Assembly: GCA_036446035.1 (NCBI GenBank)
Contig: JAZFSG010000035.1
Span: forward strand, 1 to 32,277
Reading direction: 5' to 3'
DNA: 32,277 nucleotides
DNA from: CAXMQS01 sp036446035
Lineage (GTDB): Bacteria > Actinomycetota > Acidimicrobiia > Spongiisociales > JAOTWH01
Positions 22,374 to 31,677 of the stretch are shown here, piece by piece; the stretch's first letter is position 1; each line of letters opens with the position of its first letter. The notes beneath the pieces were generated by a model. The model saw only the letters and a list, made by a program, of their open reading frames with translations. It did not search any database and had not been told where the DNA came from. Both the position numbers and the translations under genes were made by a program.

Positions 22374-24305
22374 ATGATCGAACTGACCTACCCCGACGGT
22401 TCCAGCCACAACTTCGATGACGGGACCACCGGTCTCATCGTTGCCGAGTCGATAGGGCCGCGCCTCGCATCGGCCGCCGTTGCGGTCAAACTGGATGGCG
22501 AGATCCTGGATCTCGGTCGTCCTCTGTCTCGGGGCGGCGCCTTCGAAGTGATTCTGGCGAACAGCGACGATGGCCGCTCAGTCCTGCGTCACTCGTCAGC
22601 CCACATTCTCGCCCAGGCGGTTCTCGATTTATTCCAGGGCGCCAGTTTCGCCATCGGTCCGGCCATCACCGACGGCTTCTATTACGACTTCGATGTCGGT
22701 CGGCCTTTCACCCCAGAGGATCTCGATGCCATCGAGACCCGGATGGCCGAGATCATCGAAACGGATCAACCTTTCGTGCGCGACGACGTGTCGAAGACGG
22801 AGGCGCTTGAGCTCTTCGCGGATCAGCCGTTCAAGTTGGAGATCATCGAGGCCGTCGATGAGGCGGAAGGGGCGGGCGGCGATGTAATCACGCTCTATCG
22901 CAACAACGGTTTCGTCGATCTGTGCCGCGGTCCCCATGTTCCCTCAACGGGCCGAGTCGAGGCGGTCAAGTTGACCCGATCGGCCGGTGCCTACTGGCGC
23001 GGTGACGAGAAGGGCCCGCAGCTGCAAAGGATCTATGGAACGGCGTGGGAGGACTCCAAGGCTCTCGCCGCCCATCTCGATCGCCTCGAGGAAGCCGCCA
23101 AGCGCGACCATCGTCGGCTGGGTCCCGAACTCGACCTCTTCTCGTTCCCGAGCGAGCTTGGTTCCGGGCTGGCACTGTGGCATCCCAAGGGTGGCATTCT
23201 CCGCTCAACGATCGAGGACTACAGCCGCCGTACCCATCAGAAGCACGACTACGAGATCGTGTTCACCCCGCACGTCGCCAAGGCGAACCTGTGGGAGACC
23301 TCAGGCCACCTTCAGTTCTACGAGGAGGGCATGTTCCCTGAGATGGTTCTGGAGCATGGCCACCGGTACTTCGTGAAGCCGATGAACTGCCCGTTCCACA
23401 TATTGATCTACAAGACCAAGGGTCGCAGCTATCGCGAGCTGCCGCTCCGCCTCTTCGAGCTTGGTTCCGTCTACAGAAACGAGCGGTCCGGCGTCGTCCA
23501 CGGCTTGTTGCGCGTGCGCGGCATGACCATGGACGACAGCCACATCTTCATCACGGAGTCTCAGCTGGCAGACGAGCTGGCCGGCCTCCTCGACTTCACG
23601 CTGATGGTGCTGCGCGATTTCGGCTTCGAGGACTTCGAAGCGGACCTATCCACGCGCGATCCGGACAAGATGATGGGAGATCCGGCGCTGTGGGATAAGG
23701 CCGAGCAGGCCCTTGCCGACGCCCTGGATAAGGCAGACATCGGCTATGAGCACGCTGCCGGCGATGCTGCTTTCTATGGGCCGAAGATCGACGTCCACAT
23801 CCGCGACGCCATCGGTCGCCGCTGGCAGATCTCGACACTGCAGGTTGACTTCGTTCAGCCGGTGAACTTCGATCTCGAGTACGCCAGCTCGGAGAACACT
23901 CGCGAGCGACCGGTCATGGTGCACCGCGCCCTCATGGGAACGATCGAGCGGTTCGTGGGCGTTCTCACCGAGCACTATGCCGGCGCTTTCCCTCCCTGGT
24001 TGTCTCCAGTGCAGGTGACCGTGGTACCGGTCGCGGACAGGCACAACGACTACGCCAACCAGGTAGCCGCCAAGCTGGAGACGAACGGCATCAGGGTCGA
24101 GGTCGACGGCGTCGACAACACGGTCGGGGAGAAGATCCGCAGGGCCGTCATCAATCACCACCCGGCCGTGCTTGTCGTTGGCGATGACGACGTTGCTGCA
24201 GGCACGGTTGGTGTCAGGCTACGCGGCGAAGACGACGACCGTCGTGGCGTCGCGGTTGACGAGGTCGTCGCCGAGCTGAGTCGACTGGTCGCCCCGCCGC
24301 GCTGA
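22374..24305 (+). CDS. thrS: Threonyl-tRNA synthetase
   Basis: 643 residues, full length. The order is TGS domain (1-60), editing domain with H73-S-S-A-H77 and D-L-C-R-G-P-H, class II catalytic core, and anticodon-binding domain (about 535-643). The catalytic zinc ligands are present: Cys339 (M-N-C-P-F-H), His390 (D-D-S-H-I-F) and His517 (V-H-R-A). Motif 2 reads Y-R-N-E-R-S-G with R-V-R-G-M-T-M-D-D-S-H. It charges tRNA-Thr and clears mis-charged serine. The frame is open to 22131, but ATG 22374 gives the normal TGS start (I-E-L-T-Y-P-D-G-S) and has TAACCT 8 nt upstream. Confidence 0.95.
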   Translation: MIELTYPDGSSHNFDDGTTGLIVAESIGPRLASAAVAVKLDGEILDLGRPLSRGGAFEVILANSDDGRSVLRHSSAHILAQAVLDLFQGASFAIGPAITDGFYYDFDVGRPFTPEDLDAIETRMAEIIETDQPFVRDDVSKTEALELFADQPFKLEIIEAVDEAEGAGGDVITLYRNNGFVDLCRGPHVPSTGRVEAVKLTRSAGAYWRGDEKGPQLQRIYGTAWEDSKALAAHLDRLEEAAKRDHRRLGPELDLFSFPSELGSGLALWHPKGGILRSTIEDYSRRTHQKHDYEIVFTPHVAKANLWETSGHLQFYEEGMFPEMVLEHGHRYFVKPMNCPFHILIYKTKGRSYRELPLRLFELGSVYRNERSGVVHGLLRVRGMTMDDSHIFITESQLADELAGLLDFTLMVLRDFGFEDFEADLSTRDPDKMMGDPALWDKAEQALADALDKADIGYEHAAGDAAFYGPKIDVHIRDAIGRRWQISTLQVDFVQPVNFDLEYASSENTRERPVMVHRALMGTIERFVGVLTEHYAGAFPPWLSPVQVTVVPVADRHNDYANQVAAKLETNGIRVEVDGVDNTVGEKIRRAVINHHPAVLVVGDDDVAAGTVGVRLRGEDDDRRGVAVDEVVAELSRLVAPPR

Positions 24306-24307
24306 GG

Positions 24308-24335
24308 TTGATTCGGGCCTTGCCTGTCGTAGGCT
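24308..24335 (+). promoter_or_regulatory. Promoter for the MMPL transporter gene
   Basis: TTGATT (24308-24313), a 16-bp spacer and TAGGCT (24330-24335) form a two-part promoter. Transcription would begin near 24342, leaving a leader of about 20 nt that includes GGAGG 4 nt before GTG 24364. Confidence 0.5.
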
Positions 24336-24363
24336 TCCGGCTCGCTGCGCCGTCGGAGGATCC

Positions 24364-26955
24364 GTGAAAAGACTCGTCAATTCGCTCGCCGCGATGGTCG
24401 AGCGCTTTCCGGTCATCGTTCTCGTCGGCGCATTGGCCCTGACCGTCGTGTTCGGTGCGTTCGTCTCGCAACAAGAGCAGGCCACTGGAAACGAGGGCTT
24501 CTCTCCGGACTCTGACGAGTTCCTTGCCGGCGAGCTAATCGCCGAGCTGTTCGACACCAGCACAGTTGCTCCCGTCCAGGTTGTGTTCCAGTCAGCCGGA
24601 GGCGATGTGCTGACGGCGGAGGTCTTCCGGGCCTACCTCGCCGTCAGCGATGCCATCGGGGGGAGCCGGGCTACGGAACTGTTCTCCGATCTTCCCGGCG
24701 GCGACATCCAGGGATTCTTGGATCCAGCGGCAGCCGTTCTAGCCGCCCAGGGGATCGCTCCCGCCGTGGCGACGGATGCCGACGTGAAATCGGCGTTCAC
24801 GACGGGCCTCGAGCAACTCAGCGAAGAACAGCGGGGCCAGATCGTGTCGAGCCTGTCGGCGACCGACACGAACTTGACGACAGTTCGCTCGTCGGCCGGG
24901 CTAATGGTCGTCCTCCTCAATACGGGCCTTCTCGAAGACGATCCTGACGGCATTGAGCTGCAGGCCATCGAAGTCGACATGTCGGATGCCATAGACGCCA
25001 GCATCGACGGTGATGTTGCCGCGCAGGCATTCAGCTTCGCTCTGCTGTTCGCCGACACCTCCGAGTTCGAGCGCGAGATCGGGAGGCTGTTCGGCACGGC
25101 GTTCGCCATCATCCTCGCCATTCTGGGATTCGTCTTCTGGATCCATCCCAAGGGGCGCATGACCCGGCGGGCTGCCCTGCGGAGAGCCACGGCGGACGTG
25201 TTGTTGGCCCTGGGGGTCATCGTCATGTCGATTGTCTGGATGAACGGGATCGGCGTTCTGCTCGGCCCGAAGTACTTGGGACTCATTGGCAAGTTCTCCG
25301 AGCTCCTCCAGATCATCCCCATACTCCTGATCGGCCTTGGCGTTGACTACGCCATCCACCTAACGGCGCGCTATCGCGAGGAGCTCGGGTCAGGGCTGAC
25401 AGTGGACGCCGCAGCCACTAGAGCGACGCGCACGGTTGGAGTGGCGCTGGTGCTCGCCACCGTTACCACTGCCGTCGGGTTTCTCACGAACGTATTCAAC
25501 CCGGTGACGGCACTCGCCGACTTCGGGATTCTGGCGGCGGTCGGCATTGGCTCGGCCTTCGTCTTGATGCTCACATTCGTCCCCGCGATACGGGTGCTGC
25601 TCGACAGGCGCGCGCAGCGGGCGGGAGCCCTGCCGGTCGAGGCCATGGGCCACTCCAGCGAGCGGATGCTCCCCAGGCTTCTCGGCCGGTCCGCTGTGTT
25701 CGCCGAGAGGCTGCCTGGGGTCATGCTCACCCTGGCTCTGAGCCTCGGTGGGCTTGGGCTGTGGGGCATGCTCAATCTGAGCACGACGTTCAGCTTCACC
25801 GACTTCCTTCCGGAGGGCGCACCGCTTCTCGAGACGTTCGACACGCTGACCTCCGAGTTCGGAGGGGGTCTCGGGGAGACCACGAATGTGTTCATCGAAG
25901 GCGATGTTGCTACCCCCGAGGTTCACAACGCCGTGGTGCTCGCTACCTCCAACCTTCAGGACACGCCGGACGTACTGGCCTTTGGCGACAACGCCGCGGT
26001 GCAATCGCCGGTCTCGGTGCTCGGCCGGCTGGTGACGCCTCCGGACCAGGGCGGATTGGCTGAGGTGTACAGCGCGGAATTCGCCAGCCAGGCGACGGCG
26101 GCCGGGCTGCAACCGGACTTAACGGTGTCTCCGGGAACCGACGTTGTCGCTCTTTACAACTCCGCCTCGACTGTTCAGCCGGAGGCGATGCGGCGAGTCA
26201 TCACGGTGGGCGATGATGGCGGCTATCGCTACGTGAACGTTGGTGTCTCAACCCAAGCCGGCGAATCCGGCGCCGGCTCCCTCGCAGTCAACTTGAGCAG
26301 CGACTTCGAGCCAGTCTCCTCGTTGGCCGGGGTGACGGCTGTTCCCACCAACGAGAACATCATCGCTAACGGCGTCATCGACGCGCTGCAAGCTTCCCAG
26401 GTGTCTTCGCTGGGGATCACCCTGCTGGCGGCGATGGCCCTTCTCGTGCTGACGTTCTTCGTCGAGTCCCGACGGCCGTTCCTTGGCGTAATCACCATCG
26501 CACCGGTGGCCTTGGTAGTTCTCTGGGTATTCGGAATGATGTCTCTCACGGGAATCTCCTTCAATCCGGTAACGGCGATGATCGCCGCCATCGCCATCGG
26601 AATTGGGGTCCCTTACACGATCCACATCACCCACCGTTACCAAGAAGACCGTCTTCGCTTCGACACGCCGGAGGAGGCCATTCGCTCGACGATGACTCAT
26701 ACCGGCGGGGCTCTTGCCGGCTCAGCGTTCACGACGGTTGCCGGGTTCGGCATCCTGACGACGTCCTCTCTCAAGCCCTTCCAACAGCTCGGTCTTGTGA
26801 CGGTCTATGCCATCTCTCTGGCGTTGGTGGCGGCAGTACTTGTGCTCCCCAGCCTGTTGATCCTGTGGGATCGCTGGCACTCGCGTCGAGGAGAGGCCGC
26901 CGTTGACGAGCAGGCCGTCGGTGAGGTGTTCGAGACCTCGGGTATGGTCGACTGA
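24364..26955 (+). CDS. MMPL/RND-family transporter
   Basis: 863 residues with two repeats of one transmembrane helix, a large extracytoplasmic loop and five more helices, about 12 in all. The first repeat has V-D-Y-A-I-H-L-T-A-R-Y near 328-338; the second has I-G-V-P-Y-T-I-H-I-T-H-R-Y near 750-762. Both resemble the helix 4 region of MMPL and sterol-sensing-like permeases. Members move lipids, hopanoids or hydrophobic compounds using the proton gradient; the substrate is unknown. Start GTG 24364 is fixed by GGAGG. The stop overlaps the next ATG by one base. Confidence 0.88.
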   Translation: MKRLVNSLAAMVERFPVIVLVGALALTVVFGAFVSQQEQATGNEGFSPDSDEFLAGELIAELFDTSTVAPVQVVFQSAGGDVLTAEVFRAYLAVSDAIGGSRATELFSDLPGGDIQGFLDPAAAVLAAQGIAPAVATDADVKSAFTTGLEQLSEEQRGQIVSSLSATDTNLTTVRSSAGLMVVLLNTGLLEDDPDGIELQAIEVDMSDAIDASIDGDVAAQAFSFALLFADTSEFEREIGRLFGTAFAIILAILGFVFWIHPKGRMTRRAALRRATADVLLALGVIVMSIVWMNGIGVLLGPKYLGLIGKFSELLQIIPILLIGLGVDYAIHLTARYREELGSGLTVDAAATRATRTVGVALVLATVTTAVGFLTNVFNPVTALADFGILAAVGIGSAFVLMLTFVPAIRVLLDRRAQRAGALPVEAMGHSSERMLPRLLGRSAVFAERLPGVMLTLALSLGGLGLWGMLNLSTTFSFTDFLPEGAPLLETFDTLTSEFGGGLGETTNVFIEGDVATPEVHNAVVLATSNLQDTPDVLAFGDNAAVQSPVSVLGRLVTPPDQGGLAEVYSAEFASQATAAGLQPDLTVSPGTDVVALYNSASTVQPEAMRRVITVGDDGGYRYVNVGVSTQAGESGAGSLAVNLSSDFEPVSSLAGVTAVPTNENIIANGVIDALQASQVSSLGITLLAAMALLVLTFFVESRRPFLGVITIAPVALVVLWVFGMMSLTGISFNPVTAMIAAIAIGIGVPYTIHITHRYQEDRLRFDTPEEAIRSTMTHTGGALAGSAFTTVAGFGILTTSSLKPFQQLGLVTVYAISLALVAAVLVLPSLLILWDRWHSRRGEAAVDEQAVGEVFETSGMVD

Positions 26956-27422
26956 TGGTTGACATTCCGCGTGATGTTGCCGACAGCGAGGGAGTCCCCG
27001 ACGATCTCGACTCGCTCGACATCGGTGATTACTCGGTTCCGAGTCCCCGGCGGCGGCGCTCCGCCGGCATGTTCTATCTGGGCGGTGCCGTTGCCACAGC
27101 CGTCGGAATCCTCCTCGGCCTGCCTGCCGCGTTTTGGGCCGTTGTTGTCGGTCTTGGACTCATCGGGGCCTTCCATCTGGCTTCTGCTTGGGACCTCGAG
27201 GTTCGCGAGGGACAAGCGCTCGAGATCGCCAACCGGGCTGTTCCCTTCGGCGTCGGTCACGCTTCTGCACAGCTGGCCTTTGGGGGCTGGCGGGCGAAAC
27301 CGGTGTGGCACCTGCTGGTGTTCTCCGACGATGATCCGCCGAGTCACAGGGGCTTGGTCAGAGTCTCCCCGCTATCTGGCGACATTATCGACGTCTACAC
27401 AGAGGAAGTCCCGGAGGGCTAG
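26955..27422 (+). CDS. Small membrane protein coupled to the MMPL transporter
   Basis: 155 residues, not assigned to a named family. An acidic N-terminus (1-30) and an R-R-R-R patch are followed by two hydrophobic segments at about 38-80, then a soluble C-terminal part with G-W-R-A-K-P-V-W-H-L-L-V-F-S. This tail has some look of PepSY-like or sensor modules, but that is weak. ATG 26955 overlaps the transporter stop by one base (TGATG), so it may be an accessory subunit of that transporter. Confidence 0.7.
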   Translation: MVDIPRDVADSEGVPDDLDSLDIGDYSVPSPRRRRSAGMFYLGGAVATAVGILLGLPAAFWAVVVGLGLIGAFHLASAWDLEVREGQALEIANRAVPFGVGHASAQLAFGGWRAKPVWHLLVFSDDDPPSHRGLVRVSPLSGDIIDVYTEEVPEG

Positions 27423-27536
27423 GCGTTGGGAAGAGGCTGGTCGCGGGCACGAGCCCCCTGACGATCAAGCGAAGAGCCAATACCCACAGTTCGACCCCCT
27501 CGCTCGGTTGTCGCCCCTGGCGACCGTCGACTCCTT

Positions 27537-27590
27537 TCGAGTCCTACTCGGACTCGACGAGCATCTCCGTCGAGTCGTCCGTCGGACGAC
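27537..27590 (+). repeat. Two tandem hairpins between convergent genes
   Basis: TCGAGTCC (27537-27544) pairs with GGACTCGA (27550-27557) around TACTC. GTCGTCC (27574-27580) pairs with GGACGAC (27584-27590) around GTC. Both stems are perfect. They lie in the 241-bp non-coding gap between the small membrane protein gene and gltA and read equally on both strands, so they may act as a bidirectional terminator. Confidence 0.5.
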
Positions 27591-27597
27591 GCTGCCT

Positions 27598-27651
27598 GCT
27601 ACCTCGCTTCGCTCGGCCACCTCCCGCTGAAGGGGGAGGTGTGCAGGTAGC
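27598..27651 (-). repeat. Nested inverted repeat, REP-like
   Basis: The outer arms GCTACCT (27598-27604) and AGGTAGC (27645-27651) enclose inner arms CACCTCCC (27618-27625) and GGGAGGTG (27634-27641). On the minus strand it contains GCCGAGCGAAGCGAGG, a word that I recall from dispersed intergenic repeats in other high-GC genomes. It ends 12 nt past the gltA stop, so it may end the fusA2-gltA transcript. Copy number cannot be seen from one window. Confidence 0.5.
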
Positions 27652-27663
27652 GTGAAGGCTCGG

Positions 27664-28944
27664 TTAACGCTTGTCGACGGGTACGTAGTCCCTGGACTGC
27701 TCGCCGATGTAGATCTGACGAGGCCTCCCGATACGCGTTGTCGGGTCGGCCATCATCTCTCCCCACTGGGCGATCCAGCCTGGGAGCCGGCCGATCGAGA
27801 ACAGCACGGTGAACATGCGCGACGGGAACCCGAGGGCCCGGAACATCACGCCGGAGTAGAAGTCCACGTTGGGGTAGAGGTTGCGTTCGATGAAGTAGTC
27901 GTCGCTCAGCGCGATCTCCTCGAGCTGCAGGGCGATGTCCATCAACGGATCGTTCTTGCCCGTTCGAGACAGAACGTCGTGAGCAAAGCCCTTGAGGATT
28001 TTGGCACGCGGGTCGTAGTTCTTATAGACGCGATGCCCGAAACCCCAGAGCCGATAGGGATCGTCGCGGTCCTTGGCCCGATTGATATAGCTGGCGATAT
28101 CGCCTCCGCCGTCGTGCATCGACTGCAGCATCTCCACCACGGCTTGGTTGGCTCCTCCATGCAGCGGACCCCACAGGGCGTTCATGCCGGCGGCGACGGA
28201 CGCGAACAAGTTGGCCTGACTGGACCCGGTAAGCCGGACCGTCGACGTTGAGCAGTTCTGACCGTGATCGGCATGCAGGATCAGCAGCACGTCGAGCGCC
28301 TTGGCGATGACGGGATCGATCTCGAAGTGCTCGGTGGGCGTTGCGAACATCATGTGGAGGAAGTTGGTGGTGTATCCGTACTCGTTGTTGGGGTAGACGT
28401 ACGGCTGCCCGATCGACTTCTTGTAGGCCCAGGAAGCGATGGTCGGGAGCTTGGCGATGAGCCGCATGGCACTCTCATCCACAGCCTCGGGGTCGAGTGG
28501 GTCGAGGTGTGCCTGATAGAAGGTCGACAGCGCGCTTGTCGCCGAGGAAAGGATCGCCATGGGATGGGCTTCCCTGGGGAATGCATCGAAGAAGCGCTTC
28601 ATCTCTTCGTTGATGAGGGTGTGCCCCAGCACGCGGCTGCGCCACGCCTCGAGCTCGGCGGCGTTGGGGAGCGATCCGTTGAAGAGGAGGTAGGCCACCT
28701 CGAGGAAAGAGCTGTGCTCGGCGAGTTGCTCGATCGGATAGCCCCGGTAGCGGAGTTCGCCGCCCTCTCCGTTGACGTAGCTGACGGCGCTCTGGGTTGG
28801 CGCGGTGTTGGCGAACCCCGGGTCGTAGACCACCATGCCGGCGTTGGCGCGCAGCGAGGTGATGTCGATGCCCAGGTCGCCCTCGGAGCCGTCGATCACC
28901 TCGAAGTCGAATTCGTCGTCGCCGCGGGTGAGTTTGACGTCCAT
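27664..28944 (-). CDS. gltA: Citrate synthase
   Basis: 426 residues, the hexameric bacterial type. The catalytic residues are present: His262 (G-P-L-H-G-G-A-N), His304 (G-F-G-H-R-V-Y-K) and Asp361 (N-V-D-F-Y-S-G). H-A-D-H-G-Q-N-C-S-T-S-T-V-R near 224-237 is typical of the family. It condenses oxaloacetate and acetyl-CoA to start the citric acid cycle. AGGAGGG lies 5 nt before ATG 28944 and overlaps the stop of the EF-G-like gene, 9 nt away, so the two are one operon. Confidence 0.95.
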   Translation of the reverse strand: MDVKLTRGDDEFDFEVIDGSEGDLGIDITSLRANAGMVVYDPGFANTAPTQSAVSYVNGEGGELRYRGYPIEQLAEHSSFLEVAYLLFNGSLPNAAELEAWRSRVLGHTLINEEMKRFFDAFPREAHPMAILSSATSALSTFYQAHLDPLDPEAVDESAMRLIAKLPTIASWAYKKSIGQPYVYPNNEYGYTTNFLHMMFATPTEHFEIDPVIAKALDVLLILHADHGQNCSTSTVRLTGSSQANLFASVAAGMNALWGPLHGGANQAVVEMLQSMHDGGGDIASYINRAKDRDDPYRLWGFGHRVYKNYDPRAKILKGFAHDVLSRTGKNDPLMDIALQLEEIALSDDYFIERNLYPNVDFYSGVMFRALGFPSRMFTVLFSIGRLPGWIAQWGEMMADPTTRIGRPRQIYIGEQSRDYVPVDKR

Positions 28945-28953
28945 TTGACCCTC

Positions 28954-31002
28954 CTAGTCGTCTTCTGCCGCCGCCGCGATCACCTTCTGGGTCTCCTGCG
29001 GAGGAGCGTGTTCGTAATGAGACGGCGCCACCTCGAAGGTACCGCGGCCGCCGGTCATCGATCGAAGGTCGATGGTGTAGTGCTGCATCTCAGCCAACGG
29101 AACGTCGGCTGATACCACCCTCATTCCTGCGAAAGAATCCATGCCTCCAACTCGACCTCGCTTGGCGTTGAGGTCGCCGATGATGTCGCCCATGTACTCC
29201 TCGGGGGCGATCACCTTTACCTTGATGACCGGCTCCAGCAGCACTGCACCCAGCTTGGGGGCAGCGGCCTTCAGCGCCTGGATGCCTGCCATGCGGAACG
29301 ACAGCTCGTCTGAGTCGACGGAGTGGTACTTCCCGTCGTAGACGGTGGCGCGAATGTCCACAACCGGATAGCCGGCGATGATGCCTCGCTGCAAAGCCTC
29401 GTTGATCCCCTTGTTGACAGCCGGAATGAGGCCCTTCGGGATCGAACCTCCCTTGATGGCATCGACGAACTCGTAGCCGCTCCCTAGTGGTAGTGGTTCG
29501 AATCGGACAAAGGCGACGCCGAACTGGCCGCGGCCACCCGATTGCTTCTTGTGCTTACCCTCGGCTTCGGCGCCGGCGGTGATGGTCTCTCGGTAGGGGA
29601 TGCGGGGTAGCTCGGTCGAGACCTTGACTCCGAACTTCCGTGCCATTCGAGCGAGGGCGACCTCGAGGTGGGTGTCGCCGAGTCCCGAGAGGACTGTCTG
29701 GTTGGTCTCGGCCCGGCGTTCGACGACGAGAGTTGGATCCTCGTCGACGGTACGCCCAAGCGCGGTAGATAGCTTCTCGTCGTCTGCACTCGTCAGCGGG
29801 TGCACGGCGTATGACATGGTCGGCGGCGGCACGGCGACGGGCTCGATAACGACATCGCTTCCCGGCGATCGCAGCGTGTGGCCGGCGGCCACCGTCTCCA
29901 ACTTGGCGACGGCTGCGATGTCACCGCACGACACCTCGGAAGTGTCGGTGTGATCCTTGCCGGAGATGAAGAACAGGTTGTGCATTCGTCCCGATGATCC
30001 AATGGCGGGATTCTCGAGAGCGTCGTCGAGCTTGATGGTGCCCGAGTAGGTGCGGAACATCGAGATGCGGCCGACATATGGGTCGGCGACCGTCTTGAAC
30101 ACGTAGGCGGCAACGGGGTTGCTGGTGCCGAGCTTCAGTTCTCCCTCGATCGTTGGGGGCACCACTCGCTCGAGGGGTGTTGGCCCATCGCGGATGATGA
30201 GATCGGCCAGCCGGTCTATGCCGATGAGTTCCGTTGCCGATCCGCATAGGACGGGAAAGATGCTGCCGGCGGCGATCCCTTCGCGAAGGCCGTGGACGAG
30301 CTGGTCCTGGGTCGGCTCGGTCCCTTCGAGGTAGGCCTCGAGGAGGGCGTCGTCGTTCTCGACGACAGCCTCGACCAGATGCGTATGGACGTCGGCGACT
30401 TCGTCCTTCACTTCGTCGGGGATCTCGGTCTCGTCGCCGATGGCGTTGCCTCCTGAGTAGAGAAAGGCGTGCTCGGTGACGATTCCGGCCACACCCTCGA
30501 GGTCTGCTTCGGAGCCGATCGGCATCTCGACCGGAGCGATGCCGGTCCCGAAGTGCTCCTTGAGCTGGTCGAGCACCTTGCGATAGTCGGCTCTCTCCCT
30601 GTCGAGCTTGTTGACGAAGATGGCGCGGGGGATTCCCTCCTCGCCGGCAAGCTGCCAGGCGACGTCGGTCTGTACCTCGACGCCGTCGACAGCAGAGACA
30701 ACCAGAAGAGCTAGGTCTGCCGCCCGCAGTGCCGCCTTTACCTCTCCAAGGAAATCGGCGTAGCCGGGCGTGTCGAGGATGTTCAGCTTGTGTCCGTGGA
30801 ACTCGATCGGAGCCAACACCGTGGAGATCGAGACCTGCCTGGCCACCTCTTCGGGCTCGTGGTCGGACAGAGTGTTGCCCTCTTCAACGCTCCCGAGGCG
30901 CGTGGTCTGGCCTGACGCGAACAGGAGCGCCTCGACCAGAGCTGTCTTGCCGGCACCGGAGTGACCGACGAGTGCCACGTTTCGGATCTTGCCCGGATCC
31001 AC
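28954..31002 (-). CDS. fusA2: EF-G-like translational GTPase (second paralogue type)
   Basis: 682 residues. The GTPase motifs are G-H-S-G-A-G-K-T (13-20), D-T-P-G (77-80) and N-K-L-D (131-134); EF-G domains II to V follow, with a domain IV start R-I-P-Y-R-E-T-I near 470. G1 is G-H-S-G-A-G-K-T rather than the A-H-I-D-A-G-K-T of canonical EF-G, so this is the FusA2-type paralogue widespread in actinobacteria, of unclear role (ribosome recycling or stress have been suggested for relatives). Start GTG 31002 has AGAGGGG upstream. Minus-strand TAGAGT (31031-31036) is a possible -10. Confidence 0.88.
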   Translation of the reverse strand: MDPGKIRNVALVGHSGAGKTALVEALLFASGQTTRLGSVEEGNTLSDHEPEEVARQVSISTVLAPIEFHGHKLNILDTPGYADFLGEVKAALRAADLALLVVSAVDGVEVQTDVAWQLAGEEGIPRAIFVNKLDRERADYRKVLDQLKEHFGTGIAPVEMPIGSEADLEGVAGIVTEHAFLYSGGNAIGDETEIPDEVKDEVADVHTHLVEAVVENDDALLEAYLEGTEPTQDQLVHGLREGIAAGSIFPVLCGSATELIGIDRLADLIIRDGPTPLERVVPPTIEGELKLGTSNPVAAYVFKTVADPYVGRISMFRTYSGTIKLDDALENPAIGSSGRMHNLFFISGKDHTDTSEVSCGDIAAVAKLETVAAGHTLRSPGSDVVIEPVAVPPPTMSYAVHPLTSADDEKLSTALGRTVDEDPTLVVERRAETNQTVLSGLGDTHLEVALARMARKFGVKVSTELPRIPYRETITAGAEAEGKHKKQSGGRGQFGVAFVRFEPLPLGSGYEFVDAIKGGSIPKGLIPAVNKGINEALQRGIIAGYPVVDIRATVYDGKYHSVDSDELSFRMAGIQALKAAAPKLGAVLLEPVIKVKVIAPEEYMGDIIGDLNAKRGRVGGMDSFAGMRVVSADVPLAEMQHYTIDLRSMTGGRGTFEVAPSHYEHAPPQETQKVIAAAAEDD

Positions 31003-31077
31003 TGAAACCCCTCTCTATCGAACCCATGTCACTCTAGTTCGCGCTGCTGGTGCTCCTTCCTGTGTTAAACAGAGGGC

Positions 31078-31677
31078 ATGGTCCTCGATGTCAAGGCGCG
31101 CAAGGGTGTCGACCGGGTGATGGCGCCGATCGGTCGAACCCTCGCCAAACTTGGAATCACACCGTCGATGGTGACGCTGGCCGGCGTCGTCGTAACCATC
31201 GCCGGTGCTGTCCTCATCGGTCTCGGCGAGCTGTTGGCAGGGGTGATCGTCGCCGCGATCGGCTCGTTGCTCGACATCGTTGACGGCCCGCTGGCGCGGT
31301 CTACGGGCACCGTTTCGCTGCGGGGAGCGTTGCTCGACACGCTTGCCGACAGGCTCGGTGAGGCGGCCATCTGGATCGGCCTCGTCTACTTCGTCGGAGG
31401 CTCGCCGCGGCTGGCGACGCTGGCGGTCGTCGGCCTGTGTGCCTCCATGTTGGTGCCATATGTGCGGTCTAAGGCCGAAGGTTGGGGTGCGACGGGGCGC
31501 GGCGGACTCATGGGGCGAGCGGAGCGACTGATAGTCATGCTGCTTGGCATCGGCGTCCAGGGACTCGAGATCGGAAGCTTCCGTCCTATAGAGGGCATGC
31601 TGTGGGTGATGGCGGTCGCCACCTGGCTGACCGTTGGCCAGCGCGCCTGGCGGACCTGGCGACAGCTCGCGGAGTGA
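31078..31677 (+). CDS. CDP-alcohol phosphatidyltransferase (phosphatidylinositol-phosphate synthase-like)
   Basis: 199 residues, about five to six membrane helices. The family signature is perfect: D66-x2-D69-G-x2-A-R-x8-G-x3-D87-x3-D91, which binds the metals and the CDP-alcohol. These enzymes join CDP-diacylglycerol to an alcohol such as inositol phosphate or glycerol phosphate. The acyltransferase that follows with a 4-nt overlap matches the actinobacterial order of PI-phosphate synthase and PatA in mannoside lipid synthesis, so the PgsA1 type is preferred (inference). ATG 31078 has weak GAGGG just upstream. Confidence 0.85.
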   Translation: MVLDVKARKGVDRVMAPIGRTLAKLGITPSMVTLAGVVVTIAGAVLIGLGELLAGVIVAAIGSLLDIVDGPLARSTGTVSLRGALLDTLADRLGEAAIWIGLVYFVGGSPRLATLAVVGLCASMLVPYVRSKAEGWGATGRGGLMGRAERLIVMLLGIGVQGLEIGSFRPIEGMLWVMAVATWLTVGQRAWRTWRQLAE

